NCBI GenBank assembly: GCA_014084085.1
Contig: NPFB01000011.1
Location: 167,105-206,672, forward strand
Length of the DNA stretch: 39,568 nucleotides
Reading direction: 5' to 3'
From: Hondaea fermentalgiana
Lineage: Eukaryota; Sar; Bigyra; Thraustochytrida; Thraustochytriidae
Shown here: piece by piece, positions 1 to 10,321 of the stretch
How the letters are laid out: each line of letters opens with the position of its first letter
Position numbering within the stretch: the stretch's first letter is position 1
Made by a program: the position numbers and the translations under genes
The notes under the pieces: generated by a model
The model's input: the letters and a program-made list of their open reading frames with translations, nothing else
Databases searched by the model: none
What the model was told of the DNA's origin: nothing

Positions 1-105
1 GGCGGCGCGGCGGACGCAGGCAGGACGCGCAGGGGCGGCCGGGCGCCGTCTCCGCGACGGACGGGCGGACGGGCGGCTCGCTGCAGAGGCTAGGGTCTGG
101 ACGCC
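1..105 (+). promoter_or_regulatory. GC-rich leader upstream of the GNAT/LysM/HMG gene
   Basis: Very GC-rich DNA that must hold the 5' UTR, and possibly core promoter, of the gene starting at 106. No TATA-like element is visible. The context just before the start codon (G at -3, G at +4) is favourable for eukaryotic initiation. Confidence 0.35.
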
Positions 106-3100
106 ATGGCGCTGACGCGCAGAAATATCCAGGCGGCACTGGACGAGCCCGTCTACGAGTTCGAAGATGTCCCACGGTGCAAGCGGGATCTTGAGGGATC
201 TTGCATGGTGCGCATCACCGACCGTTCCCTGTGGCTCAAGATGCTGGGCGAGCTCTTGCTGGTTTGCAATGAGGCGGCACTTCGCTTCGAGCAGCGCTGC
301 AAGACGCAAATTGCAAAGCTCAAAGAGGAGCGCCGCAAGCAGCTCGCGGAAAGACACATTCCCGACGGCCAGGGCGTCCACGAAGCGAAATCCGACGCAG
401 ATAAGAAAACGAATGGCTGCGACGGCGGCGGCGACGACGACGTCGACATCGAAATACCCTACGAGCTCGTACCGATCCACACGGGCAAGCCGCTCTCTCT
501 TGAATATATGGCCGACCGTCTCGATCTTGACGATCCGCTGAGCGGCTATGTGGTGCGCACATTGAAAGAAGGCTGGCTTCAAGGCTTTGTGACAATTTCC
601 ACCTTTACCAGCTGGCAACGATGGTTCCGCTGGGACTCAATGAGCGACGAGGCCGGCTTGCTCATGTTTGACACCAACGGCAGCGGAATGGACGCCATGC
701 ACAGTATGGGCATGCATAGCACAGACCAGAGCGACCCATCCACGCAGTGGTGGATGGATCGCTGGGTAGATGGGACCGGCGAATTGGCAGCCGCTTTGAA
801 CGCGGAGATTCGCGACGGAGACCCAGATGGCGAGGGCGTCATCTGGCCGCATGTTGCGGAGCTTTCTTTGCTCGGCGGCCTGGGCTGCGGCGGTGCTCTA
901 GTCAAGCTCGTTCTCGACGAGCTTGAAAGTACCGACTCGCCCTATCACTATGTGGTCCTGCAGGCCACGGAAAATTCGGTGCCGTTTTATGAGTCCCAAG
1001 GATTTATTCGAGTGGGCGCCATTGCCCGCTACTTTCAGAAACCGGAGCAGCGCTCTTCGTCCAAGTCGGCGACCTCATCGCAAATTCCAGTTCCTATTCC
1101 CATGCGTTCGCCCACGCGAACGGTCGACCATCACCCGCGACCCTCCTTCTTTGGAGAAGACACATCCACAGCGTCTAATTCTTCCCGCGCAGCCAAAGCC
1201 GAGCAAGGGCAAGGCAAGAAGGAGGAGGAGGAGGAAGGGGAGGAGAAGGAGGTCACCGTGAACACGCTGCAGCCTCGCTCCAAACGAAACGGCTCGTCCG
1301 GTCTCACCCGTTCTCGAGCAAGAACAAACGATAAGAAGACCTCGAACATGGACCATGATGAGGCTGATCAGGACGACGATGAGGAAATGTCTTCAATGAC
1401 TCGTGATGAAACTCCTGGGAAGCGTCGCATCCTCCCTCGAAGGGTGTCCATGCCTCGATCCCTCTCCACGCCGCCTCCAGGCAGTCTCAAGGACTCGCTT
1501 CATGCCGATTCTGAGTCATCTGTCGATCACTTGCGCGATATCAAGCCAGACACGATGACGCCCGAGGTGCCTGAGGTGCGTGGCGCATGTAGCCGCTACG
1601 AATGGCACAAGGTCAATTCAGGCGAGACACCAACGTGCCGAGACTTGGCGCGTAAATTTGGCATTTTGGCGAGCGACCTCGTTTTTCTTAACCGCAGACT
1701 CTACAGCGCGCTGCGAGAGACCTCGAAGCTTATTGATGGCACAATGATGCGCATCCCCCGTTTTCCCGACTTTATCGACCCGCTCGAGCACCGTCCACCG
1801 CAAGTAGCCCCAGCCAAGTCAGCTGCGACGCATGATCTCGTCAAGAACGATTCCAAACTTGGCCGCGAGAGCTCTAATGGGCTTTGGTACCAGGCGCTGG
1901 ATAATGAGTCGCCTCGCATGATAGCAAATCGTCTTGGGCTGGACGTGAGAAAGTTGATTCAAATCAACGCGCGCACCTTTCCCAACTTAAACATTACCGT
2001 GCCCCTGATCGAAGGTACCGTGCTTCGGCTTCCACGAAGGTGTAAGCCCTTTGGTCCAAACAAGCCCGAAATTGAAGAAATGCAGCAGGACTGGGGAATC
2101 GGTCATGACGACGCGAATCTCGAGAACCTCACGGAGGTCATGACGTATCGACATTGGAGTTTTTCCGATGATCCAGTTGACATGTCAGTGGCCTCGTATA
2201 TGATGGTTCGTCCGCTGGTGAAACGCAAGCCGGGTGCTGCACCGAGTGCGATTGCCGAGTTGGCGCAAAAGCGATCTGGTGGAGTCAATACGGTCCCTCC
2301 GCAGTGGGCCTATGGCGCCGGCGACGTAAATGGCAGTGGCAATCCCAGCGCCGTGCAGCAGGTCGATACGACGGTCGTCAACGCTAAGCCTGAAGAAAAG
2401 CCTGCCGAGGCTGCCAAACAGGATTCTTGGGGTGATGCTGCAAAGATCGATGCCGATGGCGATGTCGATATGAAAACTCCTGACGGTGCAGCCAATGTTC
2501 GTATGAAGGAAAAGCCTCCGGCGCCTTCTCAGAGCAAGACATCGGAAACGCCAACACCCGCGTCTACCGATCCGACTCTGAAAGCCGCACCTCATGATGC
2601 ATCAGAAGCAAGTCCAAAAGCCGCGACACCGCCCTCAGATGTCGTCAAGGTTGAAAAGATCGACGGCGAGCATCGCGATCAAAAGAGCGAAACAAAGGAG
2701 GCAAAAGAGAAGGAAGAGGAGGAAGAAGAAGAACAAGAAGAAGAAGAAGAAGAACCCTCTGGATGGGGTTTTGACAGACACATCAAAGTTAGGTTGTACA
2801 GTGAAACCTTGGCGACCTCGACAGTCGATGGCTCGAACGGGGGACCTTTTACGGCTCGTGACCCAAGCGCTCCATTTTCCGCTTTCGACGCTCTGGTCGG
2901 GGACGATGAGAGCGGCGAAGGCGCTGACGAGGACGGGAATGAAAACGATAAAGATGAGGGCATGGCGAGCTCATCAAAGGACGATGGATCAGCGATGCGA
3001 ACAAGAAGTGGACAAAAGGTAAAACTCTTTAGCGAGGGGAATTTGAAAGCCAAAGTGTTCCTGGCAGGCTCGCCTTATATTGGCAGATTGATGCACGCCA

Positions 3101-3990
3101 CGCTCTCCCGCCCTTTGCAATCTCCCGTGCCCGAGCTCAAACCGCCAATTAAGCCGCGACGCCCACTTACAGCGTACATGCAGTACAACCAGATGGAACG
3201 CGATACCATTAAGCAGAAATACCCTGATGCTGACTTTGCGACCTTGGGTCGACTCATGGGTGAAGAGTGGAAGGCATTGAGCGAAACGCAGCGTTCCGTG
3301 TACGTGCAACGAGCGAGCGAGGATCGGCTCAAGTATGATAAGGCAATGGCCATCTACAAGCAAGAGCTGCAAAAGTACCAAGAGGCCACGAATGGCGGAC
3401 CTTCAGCTGCGTCAGCAGCGGCAGCATCTTCGGCCGCGGCGACAGTGGCCCTGCCTCCTTCGAACGGCGTGCGGTCCTCTGTTGCTGTGGCTTTAAACCC
3501 GCTGATCCCGGCCAAACAGCAAAGGCTACTTGTCAATCAAGTGGTTCGACTCGAATCCAAGACGTGTTCTTTAGCGCGCAAACACTTTTTGGGCCATCTT
3601 GATGAAGAAAAAGATCACGTCACCGTTGCGACACACTGCAAGACGCACGTGCGCTTGGACCAGCCGAATGAGTACTTTTTCGTGCTCACTTACATTCCAG
3701 ATCTGTTTTGGGCGCGACTCGCTCCGATGCAGCAGTCGGGAGTTTTTGAAGACTCAGAGGCAAAGTACGCCAAGCATCGAGGGCGTTCGAAGTGGGTTCT
3801 GGTCCCGGAGGGCCAGGCGCAGGAGATTGATGTCTCCGCGCAGCGATGTGTTCTGGTCAAATCGTGCGCGGTGAAGCGGACGGCTGACGCCGACAACGAG
3901 GAGTGGGATCTCCACACCGACGTGGAGATCAAGGTGAGCGACCAGGCTCGCAAGCGCAAGCGCAAAGATGTCAAGCTCCTCGTGCCGTGA
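106..3990 (+). CDS. GNAT-like / LysM-like / HMG-box multidomain protein
   Basis: A single open frame of 1,294 residues with a good start context. Residues ~145-310 resemble a GNAT acetyltransferase fold: an LGCGGALVK stretch (~256-264) that could hold the acetyl-CoA pyrophosphate loop, then ENSVPFYESQGF. Two LysM-like modules follow at ~498-552 and ~593-643, each with a tryptophan or tyrosine near its start, an LARKFG- or IANRLG-type helix and an ending in G-T-x-x-R-[IL]-P. A long disordered, acidic linker with a poly-Glu run lies at ~870-890. A convincing HMG box begins at KPRRPLTAYM (~1016) and ends near 1095, with the expected mid-box GEEWKALS. The C-terminal ~150 residues are ordered-looking but not recognised. 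The HMG box and basic tail (RKRKRKDVK) suggest a nuclear, chromatin-associated protein; acetylation is inferred. The domain combination is unusual. Confidence 0.85.
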   Translation: MALTRRNIQAALDEPVYEFEDVPRCKRDLEGSCMVRITDRSLWLKMLGELLLVCNEAALRFEQRCKTQIAKLKEERRKQLAERHIPDGQGVHEAKSDADKKTNGCDGGGDDDVDIEIPYELVPIHTGKPLSLEYMADRLDLDDPLSGYVVRTLKEGWLQGFVTISTFTSWQRWFRWDSMSDEAGLLMFDTNGSGMDAMHSMGMHSTDQSDPSTQWWMDRWVDGTGELAAALNAEIRDGDPDGEGVIWPHVAELSLLGGLGCGGALVKLVLDELESTDSPYHYVVLQATENSVPFYESQGFIRVGAIARYFQKPEQRSSSKSATSSQIPVPIPMRSPTRTVDHHPRPSFFGEDTSTASNSSRAAKAEQGQGKKEEEEEGEEKEVTVNTLQPRSKRNGSSGLTRSRARTNDKKTSNMDHDEADQDDDEEMSSMTRDETPGKRRILPRRVSMPRSLSTPPPGSLKDSLHADSESSVDHLRDIKPDTMTPEVPEVRGACSRYEWHKVNSGETPTCRDLARKFGILASDLVFLNRRLYSALRETSKLIDGTMMRIPRFPDFIDPLEHRPPQVAPAKSAATHDLVKNDSKLGRESSNGLWYQALDNESPRMIANRLGLDVRKLIQINARTFPNLNITVPLIEGTVLRLPRRCKPFGPNKPEIEEMQQDWGIGHDDANLENLTEVMTYRHWSFSDDPVDMSVASYMMVRPLVKRKPGAAPSAIAELAQKRSGGVNTVPPQWAYGAGDVNGSGNPSAVQQVDTTVVNAKPEEKPAEAAKQDSWGDAAKIDADGDVDMKTPDGAANVRMKEKPPAPSQSKTSETPTPASTDPTLKAAPHDASEASPKAATPPSDVVKVEKIDGEHRDQKSETKEAKEKEEEEEEEQEEEEEEPSGWGFDRHIKVRLYSETLATSTVDGSNGGPFTARDPSAPFSAFDALVGDDESGEGADEDGNENDKDEGMASSSKDDGSAMRTRSGQKVKLFSEGNLKAKVFLAGSPYIGRLMHATLSRPLQSPVPELKPPIKPRRPLTAYMQYNQMERDTIKQKYPDADFATLGRLMGEEWKALSETQRSVYVQRASEDRLKYDKAMAIYKQELQKYQEATNGGPSAASAAAASSAAATVALPPSNGVRSSVAVALNPLIPAKQQRLLVNQVVRLESKTCSLARKHFLGHLDEEKDHVTVATHCKTHVRLDQPNEYFFVLTYIPDLFWARLAPMQQSGVFEDSEAKYAKHRGRSKWVLVPEGQAQEIDVSAQRCVLVKSCAVKRTADADNEEWDLHTDVEIKVSDQARKRKRKDVKLLVP

Positions 3991-4475
3991 TGGGGACCGA
4001 GTCGATTCTATTTGATGGGGGATTCCATCCAAGTAGGTTTGTGTCTGTCTATTATAAAATAATCATTGCGGAAGAACATGATTGCAGAATGATGAATAGA
4101 CATGGCTGGATTTCACGATGCATCTTCGACCACCATCCTCAGGGTAGGTTTGAAACGAGGGAGAGGACAAAGGACAGGGCGAAGAGATCGACGCACGCCG
4201 ATAGTGTTTTCTTTGCGCGCGTCGGCAGGCTCTCTGTAGCACGTACTTTATTCTAATTATTTTTCTTACAAGTGGTCACATTGGAGTTGTGTTTGGATGC
4301 AACTTCGTGATTTCCAAAGAGGGCTTTCGCTGTGCTCACAGTCAGTGCTGTTCGTTATGCCAAGATAAATAGTGGTACGAAAGCTGGGATAAATTTGTGT
4401 GGTAGTAGTAGTTTTAGTAGTAGTACGTAGAAGCGATTTATGGTCAAGTTGGTCTCATAGCGACGCTAGAACTGG
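3991..4475. other. convergent 3' intergenic region
   Basis: A 485-bp gap between two convergent genes, more AT-rich than its neighbours. It should hold both 3' UTRs and termination signals. A short GTAGTA-rich stretch occurs at ~4400-4430. I see no gene here. Confidence 0.5.
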
Positions 4476-5291
4476 TTACTTGCGGCCAGCATCTGCACCG
4501 AAAGTGGCGTCCATGGGACGATTGATTGCGGAGCGCTCCATGACGCCCCGCGATCCCATGGCGAGACGACCGGTGGCGTTGGGGTCGGCAGATGGACCTG
4601 ATGCATCAGCGCCAAAGGTGAGGTTGCGCGATCGATCGAGACTCATGCGCTGCATGATACCTCGCGAACCGTTGTTCATGCGCGAGCCCTCGGCCGGGTT
4701 GGCCGAGGGTCCGGACTTTTCAGCGCCAAAGGTGATGTTCCTGGAGGTGTCGAGGGCCGAGCGGTCCATGATGCCCGCCGAGCCCATGTTCAGCCTCGAG
4801 ACGCCAGAGAAGCGGGCCTTGGAAAGACTCCAACGTTTGACAAGGCCCTTGCGCGCCTCCTTGGGGGCGATGCTCGGGCCCTTGAAGCCATTGCGGTCGG
4901 CAGCTCGACTAAAGGCGACGATGCCGCTGGTGACGTTGACAATGGAGACGCGGTCGTAGAGGTCGGGAACGGTGAAGAGATCTGCCTCGGTCATGCTGAG
5001 CTCCGAGCGGCATGCGCGCAAAAAGTTGGAAATGTTCTCCATCATCTTGAAGGGCATTTTGCTCTCGTTGATCTTGCGCACAGCGCCAGGCTTGACGTGG
5101 TTGATCATCAGGCACAAGAGCACGCCATCCTTGAGAGACTCGAGCATGTCGTCACTTTCAAAGGACTTGCCCGACAGTTGCTCGACATAGTCGCGAACCT
5201 TGGCCTCGAGCTCGGGTTCGCGCTTCGAAGCCTCGTGGTCCGCGAGCTCCTTGTCGAGGCCGAACTTGGCCTGGCTACGGAATTCGGCCAT
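4476..5291 (-). CDS. Transgelin/calponin-like protein (CH domain plus calponin-type repeats)
   Basis: Residues ~25-132 (counting from the ATG at 5291) form a calponin-homology domain with DGVLLC, the helix INHVKPGAV and the C-terminal IVNVTSGIVAFSRAA. Single CH domains of this type bind or bundle actin. Three C-terminal repeats follow at ~167-192, ~204-231 and ~242-268, each with NMGSAGIMDRS- then ITFGA-like cores, resembling calponin or CLIK-23 repeats that stabilise filaments. An in-frame ATG at 5489 would add 66 residues, but those are low complexity (HQHQHEHEHE) and the shorter start matches transgelin N-termini better. The product is about 271 residues (337 if long). It is probably a cytoplasmic actin-cytoskeleton protein. 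Confidence 0.85.
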   Translation of the reverse strand: MAEFRSQAKFGLDKELADHEASKREPELEAKVRDYVEQLSGKSFESDDMLESLKDGVLLCLMINHVKPGAVRKINESKMPFKMMENISNFLRACRSELSMTEADLFTVPDLYDRVSIVNVTSGIVAFSRAADRNGFKGPSIAPKEARKGLVKRWSLSKARFSGVSRLNMGSAGIMDRSALDTSRNITFGAEKSGPSANPAEGSRMNNGSRGIMQRMSLDRSRNLTFGADASGPSADPNATGRLAMGSRGVMERSAINRPMDATFGADAGRK

Positions 5292-5345
5292 GTCTATGGG
5301 CTCGAGCTCGTGCTCGTGCTCGTGCTGGTGCTGGTGCTTGTGATT
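5292..5345 (+). repeat. GCTCGT/GCTGGT hexanucleotide repeat
   Basis: An imperfect six-base repeat just upstream of the preferred transgelin-like start codon. It would encode alternating His-Glu and His-Gln if the longer start at 5489 is used; otherwise it lies in the 5' UTR. Confidence 0.6.
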
Positions 5346-5489
5346 GGCTTTCTTGTTGGGGTGTGCGCTGCTGCTTTCTGGTCGTGGCCCAGACGCAGGT
5401 GAGTTGCGGGTTTGCTTGCTTGTGCCTAGCTCGGGGAGGCGGGCGGCCCTGCTTAGTTTTGGTGGAGGCCCGTTTTTAGGCTGGCGCAT

Positions 5490-6576
5490 GCTACTGACTG
5501 TGTGATGTGTGAGCAGACAAGCAACGTCTCACATGCAAGTGCACTGCACGGGACCGGTGGCCTTGGCCTTTTCTTGTCCCTTGCTCTCGTCATCGCGTGC
5601 GTGTTGTCGCCGTCAGTCACTCGCAATGATGAAGAATGAGACCCTGACTCGAGTCACCGCCACCACCCGCCTGCCGGTGCGGAAGGTATCCTATCTCTCT
5701 CCGCCCCTCCTTTCCCTCCCTCCCTCCCTCCCTCTCTCACCCAATGGCATCGCGCGCGTCGTTGATCGTGTTGCCGAAAGAGGGATGTGTCTCGGGCGAA
5801 GTGTGCGATGATCGACGGGTATTTATTTATTAGTCAAATGGCGGTACGCGGGCCTTGCCCGCGCGGTCTCCCGAACTCTCGAGCTGCCCTGGCTGCGCAT
5901 TGACATCCGCAGGGCGCGAAGGTAGCGACTCTACGCTGCTAGCATCGAGGCTGTAGCACTACTTGCACAGGGGCGGACCTCCTCCAGGTGCTGAAGAGCA
6001 TCTCTCCGGGAGATCGCTGCCGGCCCGAGACAACATTGTGTCCGGGTATCAATCACAGTGGCCAAGAGCAAAGAGGAAAGACGCTCCCGCCCTCCGCCCG
6101 CCCGCCCGCCGTGTTTTCTACCCAACTCGCACGCGTGTCCCGAGCGCGGCCAAGGGTGGTCATTTCGCGGAGGCTGCACTAGCGAAGAGGCGCAGACAGC
6201 TCCGCGGTGCGCGAGCGCGCGTCGAACGAGCGAGGGACTCGATCTCGCACAGGCCCGTGCACGCGCCGCGTCCCGTGCTTGCTTGCCATCCGTGCACACC
6301 CTGTCTTCTATGTCGAGGACACCACGCGGACCCCTTCCTACGGCCACCAGTAGATAGTACTACTAGGCCTAGGCCATGCGTACTCTTTGTCAGAAGCGGC
6401 CACGACTCGCTGCGCACAGCGGCGGAGCTTTGGCGCCGCGCGCCGGCAGCGTGATCCGAAAAGCCGTCCCGTGTCTCTCACGAGCTCCTACGATTGCGGC
6501 CCTGGGAGTGGTCCACTCTGCGTACGCCTAGGATATAGCGAACGAGGAGCGGAGAAAGAAAAAAGTAGCAGGCAGG
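5490..6576. other. divergent intergenic region
   Basis: About 1.1 kb between the transgelin-like gene (-) and the small membrane protein gene (+), so presumably holding both promoters. It contains a CT-rich stretch (CCCTCC repeats, ~5700-5735). Open frames here are low-complexity, Arg/Ala-rich and present on both strands, so I do not call a gene. Confidence 0.4.
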
Positions 6577-6912
6577 ATGCTCCTGCGAATGGCCACGACG
6601 CGAGGCGCGAGAGCGCTTGGCGGCGCTGGCCGCAGACGCTTGCACGGTGGCTCTTACTTGAGTCAGCAGCAGCAGCTGCATCAGACGCAAGAGAGAAAAC
6701 CTGTCCCCGTGCCGACCGAAACCCTGCTGTTCAGGGTAACCAATCCCGAGCTCTTGGCGGATCCGAAACGCCGCGGTTCGTGGGCGCTCGTCGCGCTCGT
6801 CTGGATCATTGGCGGAGGTTACTACTATTATCTTCGGCAGCAAGAAATTGCGCAAGACTTGAGTATGGATACGGCGCAGGTTGGTCCAAGGAAACGTAAC
6901 GGTGACTACTAG
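6577..6912 (+). CDS. Small single-pass membrane protein, probably mitochondrial
   Basis: A 111-residue open frame starting at ATG (an alternative in-frame ATG lies four codons later). The first ~25 residues are rich in Arg, Ala and Gly and lack acidic residues, as in a mitochondrial presequence. A hydrophobic segment at ~68-86 (GSWALVALVWIIGGGYYYYL) fits one transmembrane helix, followed by a short polar tail. I do not recognise the family. The intact frame, targeting-like N-terminus and membrane helix make it plausible as a small inner-membrane or respiratory-complex accessory protein, which is inference. It converges on the gene ending at 7437. Confidence 0.5.
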   Translation: MLLRMATTRGARALGGAGRRRLHGGSYLSQQQQLHQTQERKPVPVPTETLLFRVTNPELLADPKRRGSWALVALVWIIGGGYYYYLRQQEIAQDLSMDTAQVGPRKRNGDY

Positions 6913-7436
6913 TAAATCTCCAGGTGTTTCGACTCCAGGTGACACCGTGACCACAAAATGTAACCAAGTTAAGCTGCCCTGCAGAGGGTCGCGGTTGGCG
7001 ACTTGGCGTCGAAGTCGGGCTTGACAGCGCCAAACGAGAGCTCTGTTTCTGATTGGTTTGGCAGAGAAGAAATCGATATTTGTATTGTTCTGACAATCAC
7101 CTGAAATGATCTCCGAAAGCCAGGTACAAATCGAGCTGGCGCGCCGATCTCTTTTCTCCTCTGTTTCTCGATTTACAAGCTCTTTGGTTGCAAGAACATC
7201 ATTGAATGGCACGACCGTGGCAAACTCGCTCTTTTGCTCGCTTTCCTCAAGCGTTGTAAAATTGAAAGACAATACACAACCAAGTAAGCATTCATTTACC
7301 TATACATGTCGCTTGAAATTTTTGCTTGTTTGCTTGAGTCACAGGGCGCACGCACTTAGATGGACTGCCAAAGACATGAGATCAAGATCGAGATCGAGAT
7401 TGGCCGTGACTGCGATTGGCATTGTTTCATTTCCAT
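6913..7436. other. convergent 3' intergenic region
   Basis: A 524-bp gap between two convergent gene ends. There is no convincing coding frame: the minus-strand frame crossing it overlaps the small gene above and lacks family resemblance. It should contain 3' UTRs only. Confidence 0.4.
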
Positions 7437-9371
7437 TTACAAATCATAGATGGAGGTGCCGTTCGCAGCGAGAAAGAGCTGGTGTAGCTGAATCATACAG
7501 ACGGGCTCGATGATATTGAACTCGGTACTGCCCATGGAAAGATTGATGAAGGACATGGTCATGAGCGGAAACCCGAGAAAAGGGTTCACAAAGGTCGCGA
7601 GTGGAATGCCGAGACTGAGACCGATGATTCCGTCCTTGGCACCGACGACTGCCATTTTCTTGATCATGTCCTTTTTGTCAGCATAAACAAAGTCCTCGTC
7701 GCGCACCTTGGCCCGGAGCGCAAAGACTTCGAGAAGGAGCAAAACGTATTTCCCGAAGCCCGGTTTGACCTTTTCGATATTTGTAATAATGGACGGAATT
7801 TGGAAGCTCTCCTTGAGTTGAAAGAGCTCCTCGTCTTCTTCTGCGGCACCCACGGTGCCCGCTTCGAGCTCTGCCTTGAAATCTCGCTTACTTTTTGCGC
7901 GGCACTTGGGGCTGAGCAAAGACAGCTTGCTCCTTTTCTTGGCCACCATTTTCTTTTTCCCGCGCGCAGGCTCCGGCGCAGTCTTGCTTGCGTTGCTTGT
8001 GCCGGCGGACTGCGCATCGTCTGCATCAGCATCCTCCTTGTCGGCCATGGCAAGCTCATCGAGTTCGAGCCCTGCGGCGTGGCTCGCTCCCTTTGCATGT
8101 GCGGTCTCGCTCAAGTTCATGGATATCGCAGGAGCCAAGGGCTCATCGTCGTCCTCGTTTTCGCCGTGGTGATCATCGTCATCGTCATCATCAGTACGGA
8201 CTTGGTCCTGGTCCTGGTGCAGGTGAAAATCGATGTGGTCCCCAACCGCGACAGCCTCGCTGGTGGAGCCAATCGTATCGTCTGTATCCATGGTGTCCTT
8301 GCGGCGTTCAGGCTGCTGTAGTGCGTCGAGCTCATCGATGGGCTCGACGGCATCTGACTTGGAAACGTCTTCGCCAAAGACAACTCCTCGAAGCTCAGGC
8401 CCTGCTTGCTCGTAAACAATGGCACGGATGAGCATGACAGCGTTGGCGCCGAGACGAGCCTCGATGTTGCGCTGCAACTTGGAGTAGAATTTCTGTTCGG
8501 CCTTGTCGAGCACGGGAGACTCCCCGGCGAGAAAATCGGCATCGGCGGCCCGCTTGGCAGCGCGATTCGAAATGCCCGTGGTTAAACGCGTGGGGATTCG
8601 CCAGTCGCCGCTGGACAAGATCATTTTGGCAGACAGGTTGAGCGCTGTTGCAACCTTGAGCAAGGTGTGGATCCACGTGGACTGGCTGAGCACGCGTACC
8701 GCCCGAAGCGCCGTATTCGTCCTGGAGCGAATGCCAAAGAGTTTCTTGAAGATGATGTCATGAGCGTCCGTTTCGTCGTTAAAGGAGACGCCCGTGCGGC
8801 GGATGAGAAGCATGTCCATGATCGTTTCGCGATCAATGCGATTCATCGTCTTGAGCAAACGAAAGGCCGGGCCGTACCCGGCGCTTTGAGCGCTAAGCGC
8901 CAAGGAGTTGGAAAGTTCCATGGAGATGGGCTCAAAGGTGGCGGCGGTCTTGGTCCTGCGCGGCGCAGATTTTGCGGAGCGCACGGACTCACTTGAGTTC
9001 TTGCGCTCGCGAAAGGATTTTTTCCTGGACGAGTACATTTTGCGGATAAGAGTTTTCCCGAGAGACCGACTAGATCGCCCAGATTGTGTACTTTTCACGT
9101 CATCGTCTTCATCGTCATCGTTGGCATTGTCCTCGTCACCGGTCTCGGCATCTTCAACGCCGCCATCCGTGTCGGTGTCGGCGTCTGCCGCGGACATGAA
9201 GGCATTTTCTGCATCAGTGAGCTCATCGAGCGCTGCTTGTTGTTCGCGGGCGTGCTTGGCCTGCTCTGCGTCGTCGTGGTCCCCGCTTTCGAGACCCTTT
9301 TCGCGGCTGCTCTTTTTGCGCGCCGCGTTCACCATATCCTTGCCCATGCTGGCAATGTCAAAGAGCGCCAT
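7437..9371 (-). CDS. Unrecognised 644-residue acidic protein with hydrophobic C-terminus
   Basis: Starts at an ATG with MALFDIASMGKDM. The N-terminal ~110 residues are acidic and charged; a basic Ser/Arg-rich stretch follows. Residues ~145-330 look ordered and helical (for example TMNRIDRETIMDMLLIRR and LGANAVMLIRAIVYEQ). A second acidic low-complexity region with a run of seven Asp follows, then a basic Lys-rich patch (~480-505). The last ~110 residues look ordered and end in a hydrophobic stretch at ~580-611 that could be a membrane hairpin or buried core. I do not recognise the family and assign no function. It may be lineage-specific. Confidence 0.75.
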   Translation of the reverse strand: MALFDIASMGKDMVNAARKKSSREKGLESGDHDDAEQAKHAREQQAALDELTDAENAFMSAADADTDTDGGVEDAETGDEDNANDDDEDDDVKSTQSGRSSRSLGKTLIRKMYSSRKKSFRERKNSSESVRSAKSAPRRTKTAATFEPISMELSNSLALSAQSAGYGPAFRLLKTMNRIDRETIMDMLLIRRTGVSFNDETDAHDIIFKKLFGIRSRTNTALRAVRVLSQSTWIHTLLKVATALNLSAKMILSSGDWRIPTRLTTGISNRAAKRAADADFLAGESPVLDKAEQKFYSKLQRNIEARLGANAVMLIRAIVYEQAGPELRGVVFGEDVSKSDAVEPIDELDALQQPERRKDTMDTDDTIGSTSEAVAVGDHIDFHLHQDQDQVRTDDDDDDDHHGENEDDDEPLAPAISMNLSETAHAKGASHAAGLELDELAMADKEDADADDAQSAGTSNASKTAPEPARGKKKMVAKKRSKLSLLSPKCRAKSKRDFKAELEAGTVGAAEEDEELFQLKESFQIPSIITNIEKVKPGFGKYVLLLLEVFALRAKVRDEDFVYADKKDMIKKMAVVGAKDGIIGLSLGIPLATFVNPFLGFPLMTMSFINLSMGSTEFNIIEPVCMIQLHQLFLAANGTSIYDL

Positions 9372-10321
9372 GGTGCCTGGCCTGCAAGGTCAGGGTGGTG
9401 CCTTACAGCGTCAGACCGCCGAAGCGCGAGCGCCGCGGCGTTGGCCGAGGAAGAAGAGTCAGTCTTCGCGGCCTCTGACCGATGTAGTAGAGCGGTCTTC
9501 CCGAGACCCCCACGCAGCGCGGCGACCACCTCAGCCTCGCTGCCTGCCCCAGCCTCTGCCTCTTTGGCGTCTACCAGCCTCAGCCTGTCTGCCTGTCTGC
9601 CTGTCTGCCTGTCTGCCTGTCTGCTCGGCGCTGTCGCGTCGGTATGCGCAGTCGCGTCGGCCCTGCGCAAAACGCTCGCGCCGGCACTGACAGCCAGCCT
9701 GCCTGCTGAGCTCCGTGACCGGTTAGTTCCGTGTTTGCTTCGGGTCTTGCTCGCCCCGGCTGCTCGCTTGCTTGCTCGCGAGCTTGCTTCTCCAAGTTCG
9801 CCGCGGCCACAGTGAGGAGCAGTGCTCCTCCCGTCGCTCGCTCTCGCTCGCTGTGCACGGTCAACTTCTATGCACGCACGCAGGCACGCGGGCAAGCGCG
9901 ACCCGAGCTTGTGCTTGTGCTTGTGCTTTCTACTTTATGTCTGTGCCTCGCCGAGCCTTGTGCAAGAGACAGCAGAGAAACCGGCCTGCCTCAAAAAGAG
10001 GAGCAGCAGCAGCTAGCTGCAGCAGCACGTGAAGAGCGGCTGAACTGACGCGGGGCAGCTGGCTAGTCAGTGACTTTGGCGAGCGAGCGATTCGAGCAAC
10101 ACGTGCAACCGGCTGCGTGCAAGGCAACAAGGGATGCGGCGGCCAGCTACAGCTGGCTGGCTCATCGACGAGGAGGTGCAGGGTGTCAGGTGTCAGAGAC
10201 GCAAACTTGCACATAGGGACTGAGGTGGTAGTAGTGCGTAGAACATCGAGAATCATCAAAGATGGCAACGATAGTTAGGTCGTGCTGAAAATATGGTGAC
10301 ATGATCATTTTGCCCGGCGGA
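9372..10321. other. intergenic region upstream of the acidic-protein gene
   Basis: About 950 bp between two minus-strand genes. It should contain the promoter of the gene starting at 9371 and the 3' UTR of the APC4-like gene. It holds a CCTGTCTG tandem repeat (9584-9624) and other short-period repeats such as CTTGTG near 9908. No supportable gene. Confidence 0.4.
9584..9624. repeat. 8-bp tandem repeat (CCTGTCTG) x5
   Basis: Five near-perfect head-to-tail copies of CCTGTCTG, directly readable in the sequence. It lies about 215 bp upstream of the start codon at 9371 and could be length-variable. Confidence 0.9.

Noticed and set aside
6478..7272. A 264-residue minus-strand frame overlapping the small membrane-protein gene
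   Set aside because: It lacks a convincing start and any domain; the plus-strand frame has a presequence-like start and a membrane helix.
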